From the NCBI GenBank assembly GCA_039519185.1, contig CM076848.1, positions 29,245,917-29,309,916 of the forward strand: DNA of 64,000 nt, written 5' to 3'. The position numbers were made by a program, and so were the translations under genes. Shown here one piece after another: positions 11,451-23,598 of this stretch (the first letter of the stretch is position 1; the number at the start of each line of letters is the position of its first letter). The notes below the pieces were generated by a model that saw nothing but the letters and a program-made list of their open reading frames with translations, searched no databases and had not been told where the DNA came from. This DNA comes from Astragalus membranaceus (Eukaryota; Streptophyta; Magnoliopsida; Fabales; Fabaceae).

Positions 11451-12587
11451 AAAAAAAACATTTTTTTAAAAGTGGGTCAAGCCTAATTAATTAAGTGTGG
11501 GATTTGTGTGATTGATTCGAATATCTCGTTTTGCCTCTATGCTTTCTTCTCTTTCATACTTTCATGTTGCATTCCTGTGCATTCTTCTTCTTCTCTTTCT
11601 ATGTTTGCTTTTGTTTAAAGTAATAGATGGTTGCTTCTTTGCTTATATGCTTAGTTCCCTCATGCATTTCCCCTCTCTTATTATGTTCCCCTCTTCTCAG
11701 CTCCCTTTCTGAGGTAAGTAATGTGCTTGTTGTTGGTACCCTAGGCTAGTTGTATTCGAATGATGTTGAACCCTAGGGTAGACGACATACTATTGTCTGG
11801 ACTGTCTGGATTTTTATTTGCAGGTGGGGTAGTTTTGAGGAAATGCCCTTCGCGCACACACACTTATACCTTGAGATTATACGATTAGAGAAAGAGACCA
11901 TAACCCAGGTCTGTTAGGATACCTTAGGATGAGTGGATTCGAGTAGTGGGAGCCCATTAGGACCTTTGTCCGTTTGGCTACTCACGAAAGTTTCAATCAG
12001 AGTTGTGCTCTTTCATGAAGATTCGTATCTAGCAGTTTGCTGCATTTACGGGGATTTTCATGAGAGGGACTGTGGCTCTGATGACCTTTGTGAGGGTGTG
12101 AATAGAGCTACATGAGAAGATTATCCCTAAAACACCTTAGATCATAGGTTCTACCCCCTTTTAGGTCACAAGGGCTTTCCAAATTGTGTGTTGCATCGTT
12201 GCATTCACTTCAATCAATTTTTCCTTCAGAATTTTCGAAAATCAAAAAAGTTATGCTTTTCCTTTTCGCCTATATGAGGTGGCATATAGTGTGAAAATTT
12301 TCAAATCACCACCTGTAAATATCCTCTTTCTGCAAAAACACAAAAAAAAAACATCATTGCATCATTGCATCACTGCATTATCGCATCATTTGCATTGCAT
12401 AAAATTCCAATTTTGAAAAAAACCATTCATCTTGCATTCCCTTTCATTACATAAAGATAATACAAAAAACAATTATCATCTGCATAGCATAAGCATTTCA
12501 TTTATAATCATGCAAAAAAAAATCCTCGTCAAGTTCATCCAAGATGAGACATTCATGCATAAGCATCCTTTCAAAAAAGACACAGTA

Positions 12588-12656
12588 GAACTACGTAAGC
12601 TTTGATTCCTCATTACAATGGGGATACGTAGGAGCGGGTCATACCCCGTCAAGCAC
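12588..12656 (+). repeat. GAACTACGTA hairpin block, internal copy
   Basis: GAACTACGTAAGCTTTGATT, a short CCTC/GGGG-type stem, GGATACGTAGGAGCGGG, then CGGG-tcata-CCCG and GTCAAGC. It is the same plan as the two LTR blocks but lies outside the LTR, 1.1 kb into the interior. Confidence 0.65.
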
Positions 12657-13739
12657 ATTTTTCTAAAACCTCTTTTTTTTCAGTAAATCATTTGCATCTC
12701 CAAATAGTTTTCAAAATCATGTTCCAAAACTAAAAATGAAAAATGAAAAGTTTCCAATGCATGCATGTTCTCTAAACAAAGAAAAAAATAGAAAAGCTCA
12801 TCATGTAAAAGCTCAATGAGTAAAAGTGCACCTTCGAATGACGAAGGGTAATATCTCAATTTTGTTTGTGCAGTACAAATTTGAGATGTTACTCTACGAT
12901 ATCGGGGCACTTTGACCCTATCAAGTGAGGTTTGTTTCCAAATGTCGAAACATTTCAGTATATTGTGTGAAGTATCGAGTCAGGATCCACTCAATGTTTC
13001 ATGCAAGTTACTCAGAGTAACGACAATTGGTTGCCTCACATCTTCATTTGCATACATCCTTGCATTACCTAAAACAAAATTTTCAAAAAAAGGGCAAAAA
13101 TCAAAACTTTCAAAAAATCATCATAGTCTTTTATTTTACCGGGCTACATGAGGTGATGTTTCCAAAATTTCAGTCACCAAACCCGAAAAATGTTTTCATC
13201 TTATTTTTTCACATGCATGTCAAGTCGCATTATCGCCGTCATTTTCATATAAAGACATCATTTGCATTGCATAAAACAAAAACTTGATAAAATTCATACA
13301 TGCATTTTTCTCTATCTCATTTAGGTTTGTCAGGAGTGCATTCTCCGCACGTGTGCGTTTCCATTCACTAAGGCTTTTTTTTCCCTAATTTTCTCGAAAA
13401 ATCCAAAAATCGTGTCTTATTAGAAGCGCGTCTCATGCATTATTGTTGTCCTTTTTCACACATCATGAAAAAATAATACATTAACCTCTCATCTTGCATG
13501 CATTTCCATTCAATAAAAATCATGTCTTCCCACGCATTTTCTTTTAAAAAAAAATCATTGTGAGTATCATGCATTTCATTGCACAAAAAAATTGAAAACA
13601 AGAAAGCATCTCATTCATAATCATGAACAAAAGTCATCATCAAATTTATTCAAAATGTAGCATTCATGCATCATTTCATTAACCTCATCACTTTAGTTCA
13701 AATACATCATTCCTCCATACATGCATCTTTCAAAAAAAG

Positions 13740-13962
13740 GAAGGGGCATTGGCATTGCATACCTTGTCTTGCCTCTAAAAAATCATCATTTAGAAAAAAA
13801 AAAAGCATCATTCCTGCATCTTTCATCATTCGAAAGAAAAAGGGGGCATCGGCATTTCATATCTTGTCTTGCCTCTATAAAAATCATTTTGAAAAGAAGC
13901 ATCATTCTTGCATCATTCATCATCCAAAGATGCATTGGCATTTCATATTTCGTCTTGCATAA
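13740..13962 (+). repeat. Imperfect ~100-bp tandem repeat
   Basis: Three successive units begin GGCATTGCATACCTTGTCTT (13,748), GGCATTTCATATCTTGTCTT (13,850) and GGCATTTCATATTTCGTCTT (13,935), separated by A-rich tracts and CATCATTC words. Confidence 0.7.
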
Positions 13963-14621
13963 AAAGAAAGCATCAAAAAGAAAAAACTTTTAGAATAATC
14001 ACACTTTTCAAGTGAATATGCTTTCATGCATTTCATTTTCATCATGTATACATCATAATGTTTTCATCCATGCATTGCGTACAACAAAAATGTTGTGATG
14101 AGAGACGAGATGTTCTTGCAAAGTAATCTTTCCTTTTTGGAAAAGTTTACCCTCACTCATTTGCAAACTCAAGGTGTTCCAAGGCACTCAGTTTTTCACA
14201 TCAATAGCTCATTTGTATTTCCTTCAAAAAAAAAAAGACATTACATCTCATCCATTCCATGATAAAAGACTGAAACAGTTCATCAAAAAAAAGGTTTTCA
14301 TATCATGTTTTAACCAATGTTAACTCTCAGTGAAGCGTTCTTCTAGTAAGCATGCATGCCACGTGCAGTTTCTCTTGTTTGAGTCAGTCAATTTCCTTCA
14401 TTTATCATCATTCCCCATCCAAGTCTAATCCCGCCCCGTCCACCCATAGAGCGCATATTCTCTCCCATCAGTGCATACTTGACTTTTTGGTTCATTCTCA
14501 CTAACACTTTAAGTCCTCCATGCTGGGGCAATTCTATGATCACTAATTTTTCTTGTCGGTATCATATTCCTTTAGTGCAAATCTTTCTAAAAAATATATA
14601 ATAAATAAAAAGATAAAATAA

Positions 14622-14722
14622 GCTCGCTAGGTTGAAAACCCGCAAAGGGCGGCCTAGGCAAAAAAGAGCGCCCGGTGGATTGAAAACTCGCAAAGAGCGG
14701 TCCAGGCAAAAATTAGGGCAAA
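14622..14722 (+). repeat. Two-copy GAAAACYCGCAAAGRGCGG repeat
   Basis: GGTTGAAAACCCGCAAAGGG and GGATTGAAAACTCGCAAAGA each lead into a CGGYCYAGGCAAAAA stretch, about 58 bp apart. Similar GAAAACCCG-AAAGGGCGG units are common in the non-coding part of Ogre/Tat-type elements (knowledge-based), which supports the assignment. Confidence 0.65.
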
Positions 14723-15124
14723 AGAGCAAACACATGAAGATAGATAAATTATTGTCCTAAAGTTAAGTCTTACAGAAATAAGCAATCAGGATTTGAAATT
14801 TGGCCATACCTCCATACCCTCAAGAACCTAAAATCCCAGAAAGTCCATTTCCTACCCCCCCCCTTAAGCCAAAGATTCAAAATCACAAAAATACCCTTTG
14901 TTACCCATCTTAAGCCAAGAAAAGCCCAGGATATCCCCATCACTCTGGACGAGGGTTAATTCCACATCAAAGATGGTATATCATTCTCACCCAAGTCAAA
15001 AGGAAATGAAATCCACAAAAGGAGGGGAATAACAAAGTTTCAAAAAGGAGAATCCCAAAACAAAGAAAGGAAGACAAAGGGAGTATAAATTAAGAGTCAA
15101 TACATTTTGTCATGAAGCATAAGA

Positions 15125-15262
15125 GCTCCCCTTCAAAGAGGCCCTCAGATTCAATGGGTTCAATCATTTCTCCTTTCAAAAAAGCCCTCAATTCATTGGG
15201 ATCAATCATTCCTCCTTTCAAAAAAGCCCTCAATTCATTGGGTTTAGCCATCTTTTCTTTCA
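15125..15262 (+). repeat. 48-bp tandem repeat, about three copies
   Basis: Successive units contain GCCCTCAGATTCAATGGGTT, GCCCTCAATTCATTGGGATC and GCCCTCAATTCATTGGGTTT, each linked by CCTTTCAAAAAA. The unit length is a multiple of three, so it is open in several frames, but nothing else supports coding. Confidence 0.8.
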
Positions 15263-17899
15263 TAAAACCTTCAAACACCTCATTGGGTACGACCACCCCC
15301 AAACACCTCATCAAACTTAATAACCATTTCCCTCACAAATCATTGACCATCGGCCAACACCGAATAAGACCCATCCTCCCCATCAACCCCAAACACTTCA
15401 TTAAGCTCAATCATCCCCTTCTCCACATCACAGCCCTAAAAAGTCCATTCCGATCAATGACTAATTGTCTTCGTTTTCTCAAGTTTTAATTTTAGGAAAA
15501 TAAGTTTATCTATTTGCGACGTGTTTGCTCAAAAGGAAAAAAACAAACAAGCAGAAAAAGAAAGCTGCTCAAAAAGAAAAAACAAACAATCAAAAAAGGA
15601 AAGTTGGTAAAAAAGAAAAAGGACTTGCACTCCAAGATGCATTCGTGTTGCATTAAAACAAGGTCTAGTGGTCACCAAGTGGAGCCTCTCATCATACTAA
15701 AAAGTCAAAACTTTTATTGCATTTGAGTTGTTCTTAAAGAAAACCAAAAGTGCGTACTAGGGGGCATTCCCTTCATATCTCACTCCACTCAACTTTGGGG
15801 AGGTCTGTTCATTGCCCACCCCATTCATATATCACCCTCAGTTCATAACTATCACCATAACTCTATCGCCTTTCACAACTTCACTCAAAGAAACCATTTG
15901 AAATGTCATTCGAAAGGGGGGCAAGTGCGTTCCCATTCCTTCATCTCATTCATTCCTATAAAACCTCACCGGGACAATCTCTCAACTCACTATCCTAAAC
16001 AAGGCCTTGTCATTCTAATTGGGGCAGCTTTGCCCTTGTTATGACTGGGGCAACATCAAACTTTATGGGTCGAGACAAAATCTGTTTTGCTCCACCTTTC
16101 ATTTCAAAAGCTGAAGCATTCCCAATTCATCATCTTCTACACCCCTAGTTGTTGTCACCACTAGACAGGGGCAAGCTATTCGTTCATCAAAGACCTGAAT
16201 TGGGGAAATCTTGTATCTCTAGATCCCTCATGAGCTTCGGCAATAACCATGTCTGCCATTCCTTCACTTGCCGTAAATGTCCATGCCCTAAACCAATTCC
16301 AAGTTAACTGACTCATTCATTCACATTTGCACTCTTATGCATGCTTACTAGACAATGCTTCAAAAGGAGAGAACACAAGTTGTTTACGTGATATCTAAAA
16401 TTCAGTCATCATGGAAAGAAAGAGAAGACAAGTGAGGTTGTTTGTAAATAAAAACCTTGAGAACACCGGAGTTTGAATCGAATTCAATTTTTCAACAGAA
16501 TGGTCAATAATCATCTCAATTCCTTGCATTCAAAGTCTCGCATCTCATCATCACAAAAATGTCTACCTCATGCATCTAGGCATCTCAATCTATTCATTAT
16601 AGCATATGCATCAAAGCATTACATTTACATCTTCACATTTTGTGCATTCATCACATAGCAAAAAGATAAACGTTTCACGTCAGTTGCACCATATTAATAC
16701 TTGCATAGTAAAGAAGAAAAAGCATTCATCATTATTGCATCAGACATCAAATCAAGTTTCAAAATACAAAATCATTTTCAATAAATAGGAGACTAAGTCG
16801 AATGTACATTCGAAATAGTCATCACGATAGGACACTTGAATTGATCACTCAAGAATCCTAAGGTCCCTATGCCAAAAAAAGAAAACAAACAAAAACATTC
16901 AGTGTCCTCTACATCATAGTAATGTTTGCGTCCCATAAAACAAAAAGAACCAAAAACTCATCATCCCATCAAACATCAAAGCAATACAGTTGCATCACAT
17001 CAATACCTGCCTCTCATAGAAGAAAAGAAAGCTAAAACATCTCATGTCATTCATCATTTCATGTTATTCATCATTTTATAGCAATATTCCCATTTCATAG
17101 AAAAAGGCAAAGAAGGAAAAGTTTTACATTGCATGTCATCTGCCATTTCATTACATATCATCAAACACCGAAATTTCGCATCCGCATACCTGCACTTCAT
17201 AAAAAGAGCAAAAGAAAAGAAGAGAAGAAAAGCAAAAGAGCAATAAAACAAATAAAGTCACGCATTACATTCACCAAGCATAAAATCATGCACTCATCAG
17301 ACATAGAAAATAATAATAATAATAATAAAGTACAGAAAAAGAAATTCAGACGTTTGCATTACATTCATCATAAGAAAAGGAAAACAGCAATCATGGCATT
17401 TTCATTGCATGCATTTGTTCATTTTCAGCTGCAGATACAAAGAGAGGATGAGCACTTCGGTGTTAGCCCTCGTCCCCATATTCCAGAAAATGCTCCCCCA
17501 AGTTGGGAGAGTTCAGAAGAAAAAAAAAGAAACAGAAAAGAAAAGAAAAGAAAGGAAAAAGGAAGAGAGAAACAAAAGGAAAAGAAAAGAGAGCGCTCAG
17601 GCGAGCATTGCGGATTGGAGCCCAGAGAGATCATCGCTCCCTTCTGCCCAGGTCTCACATCGTGTACGAGCAACGCGATGGACCGCAGCCCCATGTGAGG
17701 TTCAACGGAATAGTTGTATCAAGCCTAAGATACAATAGACGCCGTGCATTGATCTGTATATCAGTTCCGGAGCTGATAACGATCCCCCCGGTCGCTCGAA
17801 AAGGCCAACAGGAAGAGCGTGCTCCTCAAAGCCACGCGCAAACTCGGATTCGTCAAGAGTTCGTTTAAGGATTACAGGTTTTGGGCAGCCTGGGCAATT

Positions 17900-17996
17900 T
17901 ACCGCTGTCTGCACGCAAGTGCCCATTTTACTTTTCTGTCTGCACGCGAGTGCCCATTTTACCTTTTCTGTCTGCACGTCAGTGTTCAGTTACTGT
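17900..17996 (+). repeat. ~30-bp tandem repeat near the 3' end of the interior
   Basis: Three units start CTGTCTGCACGCAAGTGCCC, CTGTCTGCACGCGAGTGCCC and CTGTCTGCACGTCAGTGTTC, joined by ATTTTAC-TTTT. Confidence 0.8.
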
Positions 17997-18155
17997 TTTC
18001 GCATCGACACGAAAGTGTCTATCTTTCCAAAAAAAAAAAAAGGAAAATTCGGGTTTCCCTAAGTAGACAAAATTGGTATGATTTCTGAATTCTTTATTTC
18101 AATTTTGCCTCGGAATATGTTTCGGCCAAATCATATTCCTTGTCAAAATCCAAAT

Positions 18156-18168
18156 AAAGAGGGGCAGC
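18156..18168 (+). other. Polypurine tract of the Ogre-like element
   Basis: AAAGAGGGGCAGC abuts the 3' LTR start TGTCATACC. This is the expected place and form for priming plus-strand DNA in Ogre-type elements. Confidence 0.85.
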
Positions 18169-18911
18169 TGTCATACCCCAATTTTGTCCGCCTAGTTGAA
18201 AATCAAATAAAATTGTTTTTTCGTAAACGTCCGATCTTAATCAGTATTTTCTCATTTTCAAAAGCATACTGTCATTCGAGTCTATTCGCGTACGCATTTT
18301 ATTCCCATGGTACGCATGTCACGTCCATCAGGTGTGTGTTGCTCCTAATTAATGGGGCGTGTTTATTTAGACGCATGTTTATTTAGATACGCGTGTTTAT
18401 TTGAGTATGCGTGTTTATTCTCGTTGTGTGCATTATTTTGCTAATCAAGTGCGTGTTTGCCGTGCGAGAGTCATTTAATTGTGCGTTTTGCTCGAAGGTT
18501 GTTAGCAATTTAGCGTTATTGTTATTTGTTTCGTTATTATTTTTGGTTAATTAGTAGTTATCTATAAAAAGAAAATTAGTCAAATAGTTGTTTTGCTAAA
18601 ATCTGTTTTCTTTTATTTATTTAAAATAATACAAAATTACATTTTTTTGTTACACACCAAAAATAAAAGAAGTAAGTCAAACAAAAACAAGAGGGCAGAG
18701 GCGCCCCCTGCTCCAGCAGAGCCATTTTGAGCTACAAGCTCAAATACCCTTCTCCTTGTCCCTTTGTTTGCTTCCCATCTTGAGCAAAAACAACCCAGCC
18801 TTTGCAGCAACCACCTCCACCCCTTGCTGGCTGCCTGCATCCTCAGTTTTTGTCCCCCATGAGAAATTTTTCTCTACTCCACATCCACACCTACACCATC
18901 CAAAAATAGAC

Positions 18912-18919
18912 TATAAATA
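18912..18919 (+). promoter_or_regulatory. Candidate TATA box in the 3' LTR
   Basis: Second copy of TATAAATA (see 7,726). In this position it could drive read-out transcription into the DNA right of 22,613. Confidence 0.35.
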
Positions 18920-21254
18920 CAGCATAAACACACACAAGAGAGAGGGGGGAAAACAAACTGGGAAGAAAGGGAAGGCACTGTTACAAAAAAAAAAATTAAA
19001 TACCACAACACACACAGAGGGGGGGGGGGGACGAAAATCAAAAGGGGAAAGCAATGAAAATAAAGGGGGGGAATCTATTAGAAAAAATGCAAACTCTGGA
19101 AAATAGAAATGGGGAAGAAGTTAGAGAAAAATAGAAAAGTTTTCTTTGTCCCATAAACCCTCTCCAGCCAGAACCGCCATCGCCGTCGCCGCCATGACTT
19201 CCGGCGAGCACCACCATCACGGTTGCACCACCATCGCGGCAAACCTTCACTCTCTCGCGCACACCCCTCCCACTCTCTCAGTCGCAATCGTTCTCCTCTC
19301 TCTCTCCGCCCGCAGACTCTCTCTCTCTCTCCGTAAAATTTTCGTTTTTCTCTCTCCTTCAAGAAAAAGATGGAAACGGCGCTGGAATGGAGAGTAGTGA
19401 AGATTAGGGTCTCATTTTTCCACTTTTGCTTTTATATAGCCTAAGTTTTACCTTCTGTGATTTTTGTTTTTAGTTTCTTTTCAGATCACTCTTTGCACCC
19501 CCTATTTAATTATACCATCCCTTGCATCTAAATAGCACCCCATTTTTACTATCTCACCCATTTTCTCGTTTTTATTTAATTCTCTCAAAAAAAATCAATT
19601 TCTCTTAAACAAGAACTTGTAAATAAATCTTTTGCTTCTCATTTCATCTTTGGCTTCTCATTTTCACCTTAGCACACCAAAAACCTCTCCCTTCACTCTC
19701 CAAAACCGTGGCCATCACACCCTCCTCCTTCATCCATTTTTGATTTTTCCTTTACCCAAACACCATCAAATCCTCCATTTCTTTGATTCCTACACTAGAT
19801 CATCTTCTACCATTCTATTCCCTTTGAGGTTTCATCATCAAATCTCCAAGGTCTAGCTATTTTGGAAGTTCAAGAGTAGATCCAAGTTTGTTCTTGAGCT
19901 CATCTCATATCTTTCTTCATTTCTTTGTGAGATTTTGAGGTAAGCCTTGAATCTTTGCATCATCTTTAAATTTCTTGCATAAACTCTCTTCTCCTCATCT
20001 CAACTCCTTCGTATTGTTGTTGTTGCTTTGAGGAGTCATCTCAAACACTTTGACAAGCACTTAGGGAGGCTTGGGTGTTTGAGGTGGCTCCTTGGCTTTG
20101 AAAGAGTTGTTCTTGTGTTTTCTCATATTTCCTTGCATATTCACTCTTGTTTGCATAATTTTTTTGGTCAAATAAAACTCATTTTCCATGCCTATTAGCT
20201 TCGGCCAAGAAGGGGAAATTAGGGTTCTTATGTGTTCTTGCTTATTTCATGAGTTGTAATTGGATGATTGCTTGAAAGTTGTCATTTGATTGTGTTTGAG
20301 TAAATGCAAGTTGTGCAGTTGTGTTTGTTCACTTTTTACCATTTTACTTTACCACTTCATCAACTATTTACCAAAAACATAAAAAGATTTTACCATTTTA
20401 CTTTTACCTCTTCATTAAGTTTTTACCAAGAGTTTTTACCATTTCATAAAACATAAAAACATTTTTACCTTCATGCATCAAAACATTTTTACCTCATTCA
20501 TTAAAATATTTTCATCTCATCTCATAAAACATTTTTACCTTCATTCAAAACATTTTAGCATCTTGCATTCATGAGTTTTTACCCTATTGCATTAATAAGC
20601 TTTATGCGCATACTTCAATAAAAACCAGGGTTTGGATTTGATCCTAATTGCGTGCCTTAAGAATTAGATTGATGATTGGCAAGAGGATTCACACTTGTGC
20701 ACACTAATTTCAGTGTTGAGGATTGGCCAAAGTGATTCAACATGCTTTGGCGCTTTGATTGCTAAGATGACTTGCTTATTGAGGGTTTGCCAATGATCAT
20801 ACTTGAGGCTACTCTTTTGAATTCATTTGTGCCTACCACTTCCTTGCCTACTCTCATGTGGAATTATCAATACTTAGATAGGCCCATCCCATACATTGCA
20901 TCTTCCACTAGATGTGCATTTAGATTCCCTTGCGTTTTGTAGAAATATTTGAGTATGGTTCTCGCCTAACATCTTCCATTAGATGTGCATTTAGGTTCAA
21001 TCTTGCCTACTCTTGCATTTTTGCTTAATGCCCAATTCAAGTTCCCTCTTTTCCTATTTATGTGTTGTGGTTTAATATGTGTAGTCCAGGCTAGTGTTTG
21101 CTCAAGAATTCAAATGAGATTAATTGCAAGTCATGACCATGTTGTTGTTTACCTAAGGATTCGATTTCAATGATCGTGCCATGCTTGAATCTCCAAATCT
21201 TTTGCATTCGTTGTTTTCTTTTCTAAATAGCTTAACATGAAAATGGTAATTAAT

Positions 21255-22122
21255 GACAATCACCCGTAACCTTTGTTAGTTTGATTGTCCTAAGAGCCTA
21301 AGTTTCAAAAAAAAGATGTTTTCATATGCATAAGCTACTAGTGGTAATCACCCATAACCTTTGTTAGTTTGATTATCATGAACGCTTTCAATTTCAAAAG
21401 ATATTTTCCTAAGCATCAAAAGTCATAGCAAGTGCTAGTGATGGCCACCCATAACCTTTGTTAGTTTGGTCACCATGAAGGCTTTCATTTTTCAAAAGAG
21501 ATTTTTACATTCACTTAAGTGGGTTCTAATAATGATCACCCATAACCTTTGTTAGTTCGATCATTATGAACGCCCTTCACTTTTCAAAACCAAAGCAAAA
21601 GACTTTCATTTTCAAGGCTCGTTAGAACTATGTCGCTTTGATTCCCATTTGGGATACGTAGGAGCGAGTCACGTTCTCGTCAAGCGCAACAAATAAAAAT
21701 CTTTTTCGCAACCATAAAAAGTTTAGCATTTGCATAACGAAAAGAAAAGAGTAATTTTCGTAACAAAAAAGAATCACTTTCGCAAACCAAGATCATTTTC
21801 AGAACAAAAACCTTTTCCTTTCTAAAATCATTTTCGACCCATCGTCGCTAGTGGTTAATCAGAACCTTTGTTCGTCTAGCCATTGGTGGCGATGTCTTTT
21901 TCCCCAAAGAACAACAAGCGATGATCACTCATAACCTTTGTTAGTTTGATCATTCGTGCCAATCAATCTCTTTCGAAAACCACTTTCAAAAAGGCAAATA
22001 AAAAACGGGTTGCTACTAATAGTCAATCAGAACCTTTGTTCGTCTGACTGGTGGTAGTGACTCTGATTTTCAAGAGTACTTAGCAGTGATTACCCATAAC
22101 CTTGGTTAGTTTAATCATTCAC
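21255..22122 (+). repeat. Array of eight covarying hairpins (3' LTR)
   Basis: Identical copy of the array at 10,069-10,936. Being in both LTRs, it would be present near the end of R/U5 or in U3, depending on the true transcript start. Confidence 0.75.
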
Positions 22123-22618
22123 TAAATGCTCGTCCTATTTCGAAAACTCATTAAAAAGATAAAAGACAAAAACCTTTTTTTCAGGATAAAGAAGAACTAC
22201 GTAGCTTTGAGTTCTCCATCGCATCGGGAGATAAGTAGGAGGGGGCATGTCCCGTCAAGCGTTTTTTTTCTAAAAACCCATTTTTCCCCCTTTTTTTATA
22301 ATAAATAAAGATTTTCATTAAGAATTTTTCAATAAGAAGTAGAGAGGCAAAATTAAGTATTTTCAAGTCAACACACTAAAACCACACATTTAATTAAAGG
22401 TTCCCTCTCAGTAGAGAGGACGTGTGGGGTGCTAACACCTTCCCCGCGCGTAACCGACCCCCGAACCCTATTCTCTAGTTTCGCAAGACCAATCGCTTTC
22501 CAAAAAAAGTTTTCCTAATATTTTCCTTAATAAATATTGGTGGTGGCTTCATTGATTTTAGAAAAGTTGTAAACGAGGAAAGTTCTCCCTCAGGGACTTT
22601 TTCGGGCGCAACATTTGT

Positions 22619-23590
22619 GCAACATTTGTTTTTGATATTTCGAGAAAGTAGAATACATGCATATATCAAGAAACAACCGGTCTACATATTTTATAAAGAA
22701 CAAGAGGAAGAAGATGATTGTCAAAATTCGGCGTTGCTTCTAATCTTGGAGAGTATAGAACAACTAAACATACATTTTTAGGTTATACCAATTACACTAT
22801 ACAACATTTTATACTTTTTATAGTTTATAACCTAAATCTAGAGGCTGTATTGTTCAAAATTCACTATGATTGACAGGCTGAAAGTGAACTTCATCACACA
22901 TTTTGTATTAAGAAAGTGTCTAATAATAATGTTTCGGTGAAAAGTTTTGTTATAAATAGAATGCAATTAAAGTTAGCAATATTAATAAAAAATATCAAAA
23001 TAATGTTAGCATATTTTCTTTAATAATAGTTGGTCATTAAATTGTTAATGATGATATATTTTAGAGTGTCAGCCATGTTTGTCAGACTGAAATTATCAAA
23101 GAATGATGTTCTAGAATAGCACATGTAATTTTTATCTAAAATATTGTAGAACAATTTCCCCCAATGGTTTTATAAACCATAGCTAACCATTTATATATAT
23201 ATATATATATATATATTAATTTCATTGATATGACCTAATGTCCAAGTATTTTAATTTTGAAGTTGAAATACTTTCCACTTTTCCATTGCCACCAAAGATG
23301 ATGTAATAATAGATATAAATAAAAACACGCAATAAAGTCTTTTATTGAAAAGACTAGGTCCTTTTGACGGTTACTAATTTTTATTAGATAAGACAAGAGT
23401 ATCATGAAAGAAAATTACTAATTATTTAGTATCCCATTAATTGAGAACTTAATTTGTTGGCTCCTTTGGTACTCCTCCATCATTGTATGGGTGCTACGAG
23501 AATCCGTTTATTATTATGTGGTGTTCTTTAATGAAAAATTTATGCATAAACACTAAGTCAAGGTGATGTATTGATATTTGAAAGACTTCT
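22619..23590. other. AT-rich intergenic DNA
   Basis: I see no coding signal, splice structure or known element end here. A (TA)n tract of about 13 units lies at 23,191-23,216. Confidence 0.5.
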
Positions 23591-23598
23591 ATGGTACT

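Larger units (their letters stand above)
11451..18155 (+). other. Non-coding interior of the Ogre-like element
   Basis: This is AT-rich DNA dominated by degenerate CATTTCATTGCATCAT-type words (about 12,300-17,300) with several short tandem arrays and no retroviral protein domain in any frame. Near the start, a ninth and more degenerate relative of the LTR hairpins occurs (about 11,936-11,990: core ACCTTTGTCCGTTTGG between GAGTAG and CTACTC). A third copy of the GAACTACGTA block lies at 12,588-12,656. The 3' third has A/G-rich stretches (15,530-15,640, 17,520-17,600) and a notably GC-richer island at 17,595-17,880. Confidence 0.75.
6983..22613 (+). mobile_element. Ogre-like non-autonomous LTR retrotransposon (15.6 kb)
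   Basis: This is a complete element. It has two LTRs of 4,446 and 4,445 bp starting TGTCATACCCC and ending GGGCGCAACA, a PBS two bases after the 5' LTR, a polypurine tract just before the 3' LTR, and a TTTGT target-site duplication at 6,978-6,982 and 22,614-22,618. The only LTR difference I found is one T in a homopolymer (nine T after 11,075 versus eight near 22,261), so insertion was very recent. The 6.7 kb interior has no gag, protease, reverse transcriptase or integrase ORF; its longer ORFs are low-complexity. It must therefore depend on proteins from another element. The long LTRs, the tggcgacttcactgggga-type PBS and the AAAGAGGGGCAGC tract are like legume Ogre/Tat elements (established pattern; assignment here is inference). 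Confidence 0.93.
18169..22613 (+). repeat. 3' LTR of the Ogre-like element
   Basis: A direct copy of 6,983-11,428 at a constant offset of 11,186 until the T-tract near 22,261, where it is one base shorter. I found no base substitution in the segments I compared by eye, including the A11 and G12 homopolymers near 18,985 and 19,019. Confidence 0.95.

Noticed and set aside
13666..13993. Overlapping ORFs in the 100-bp tandem repeat
   Set aside because: Openness follows from repeat composition; all frames read the same CATCATTC words.
17129..17738. 189-codon and overlapping ORFs in the Ogre-like interior
   Set aside because: The sequence is dominated by lysine/glutamate-rich stretches from A/G-rich DNA; no gag or other domain is visible, and three frames are open at once.
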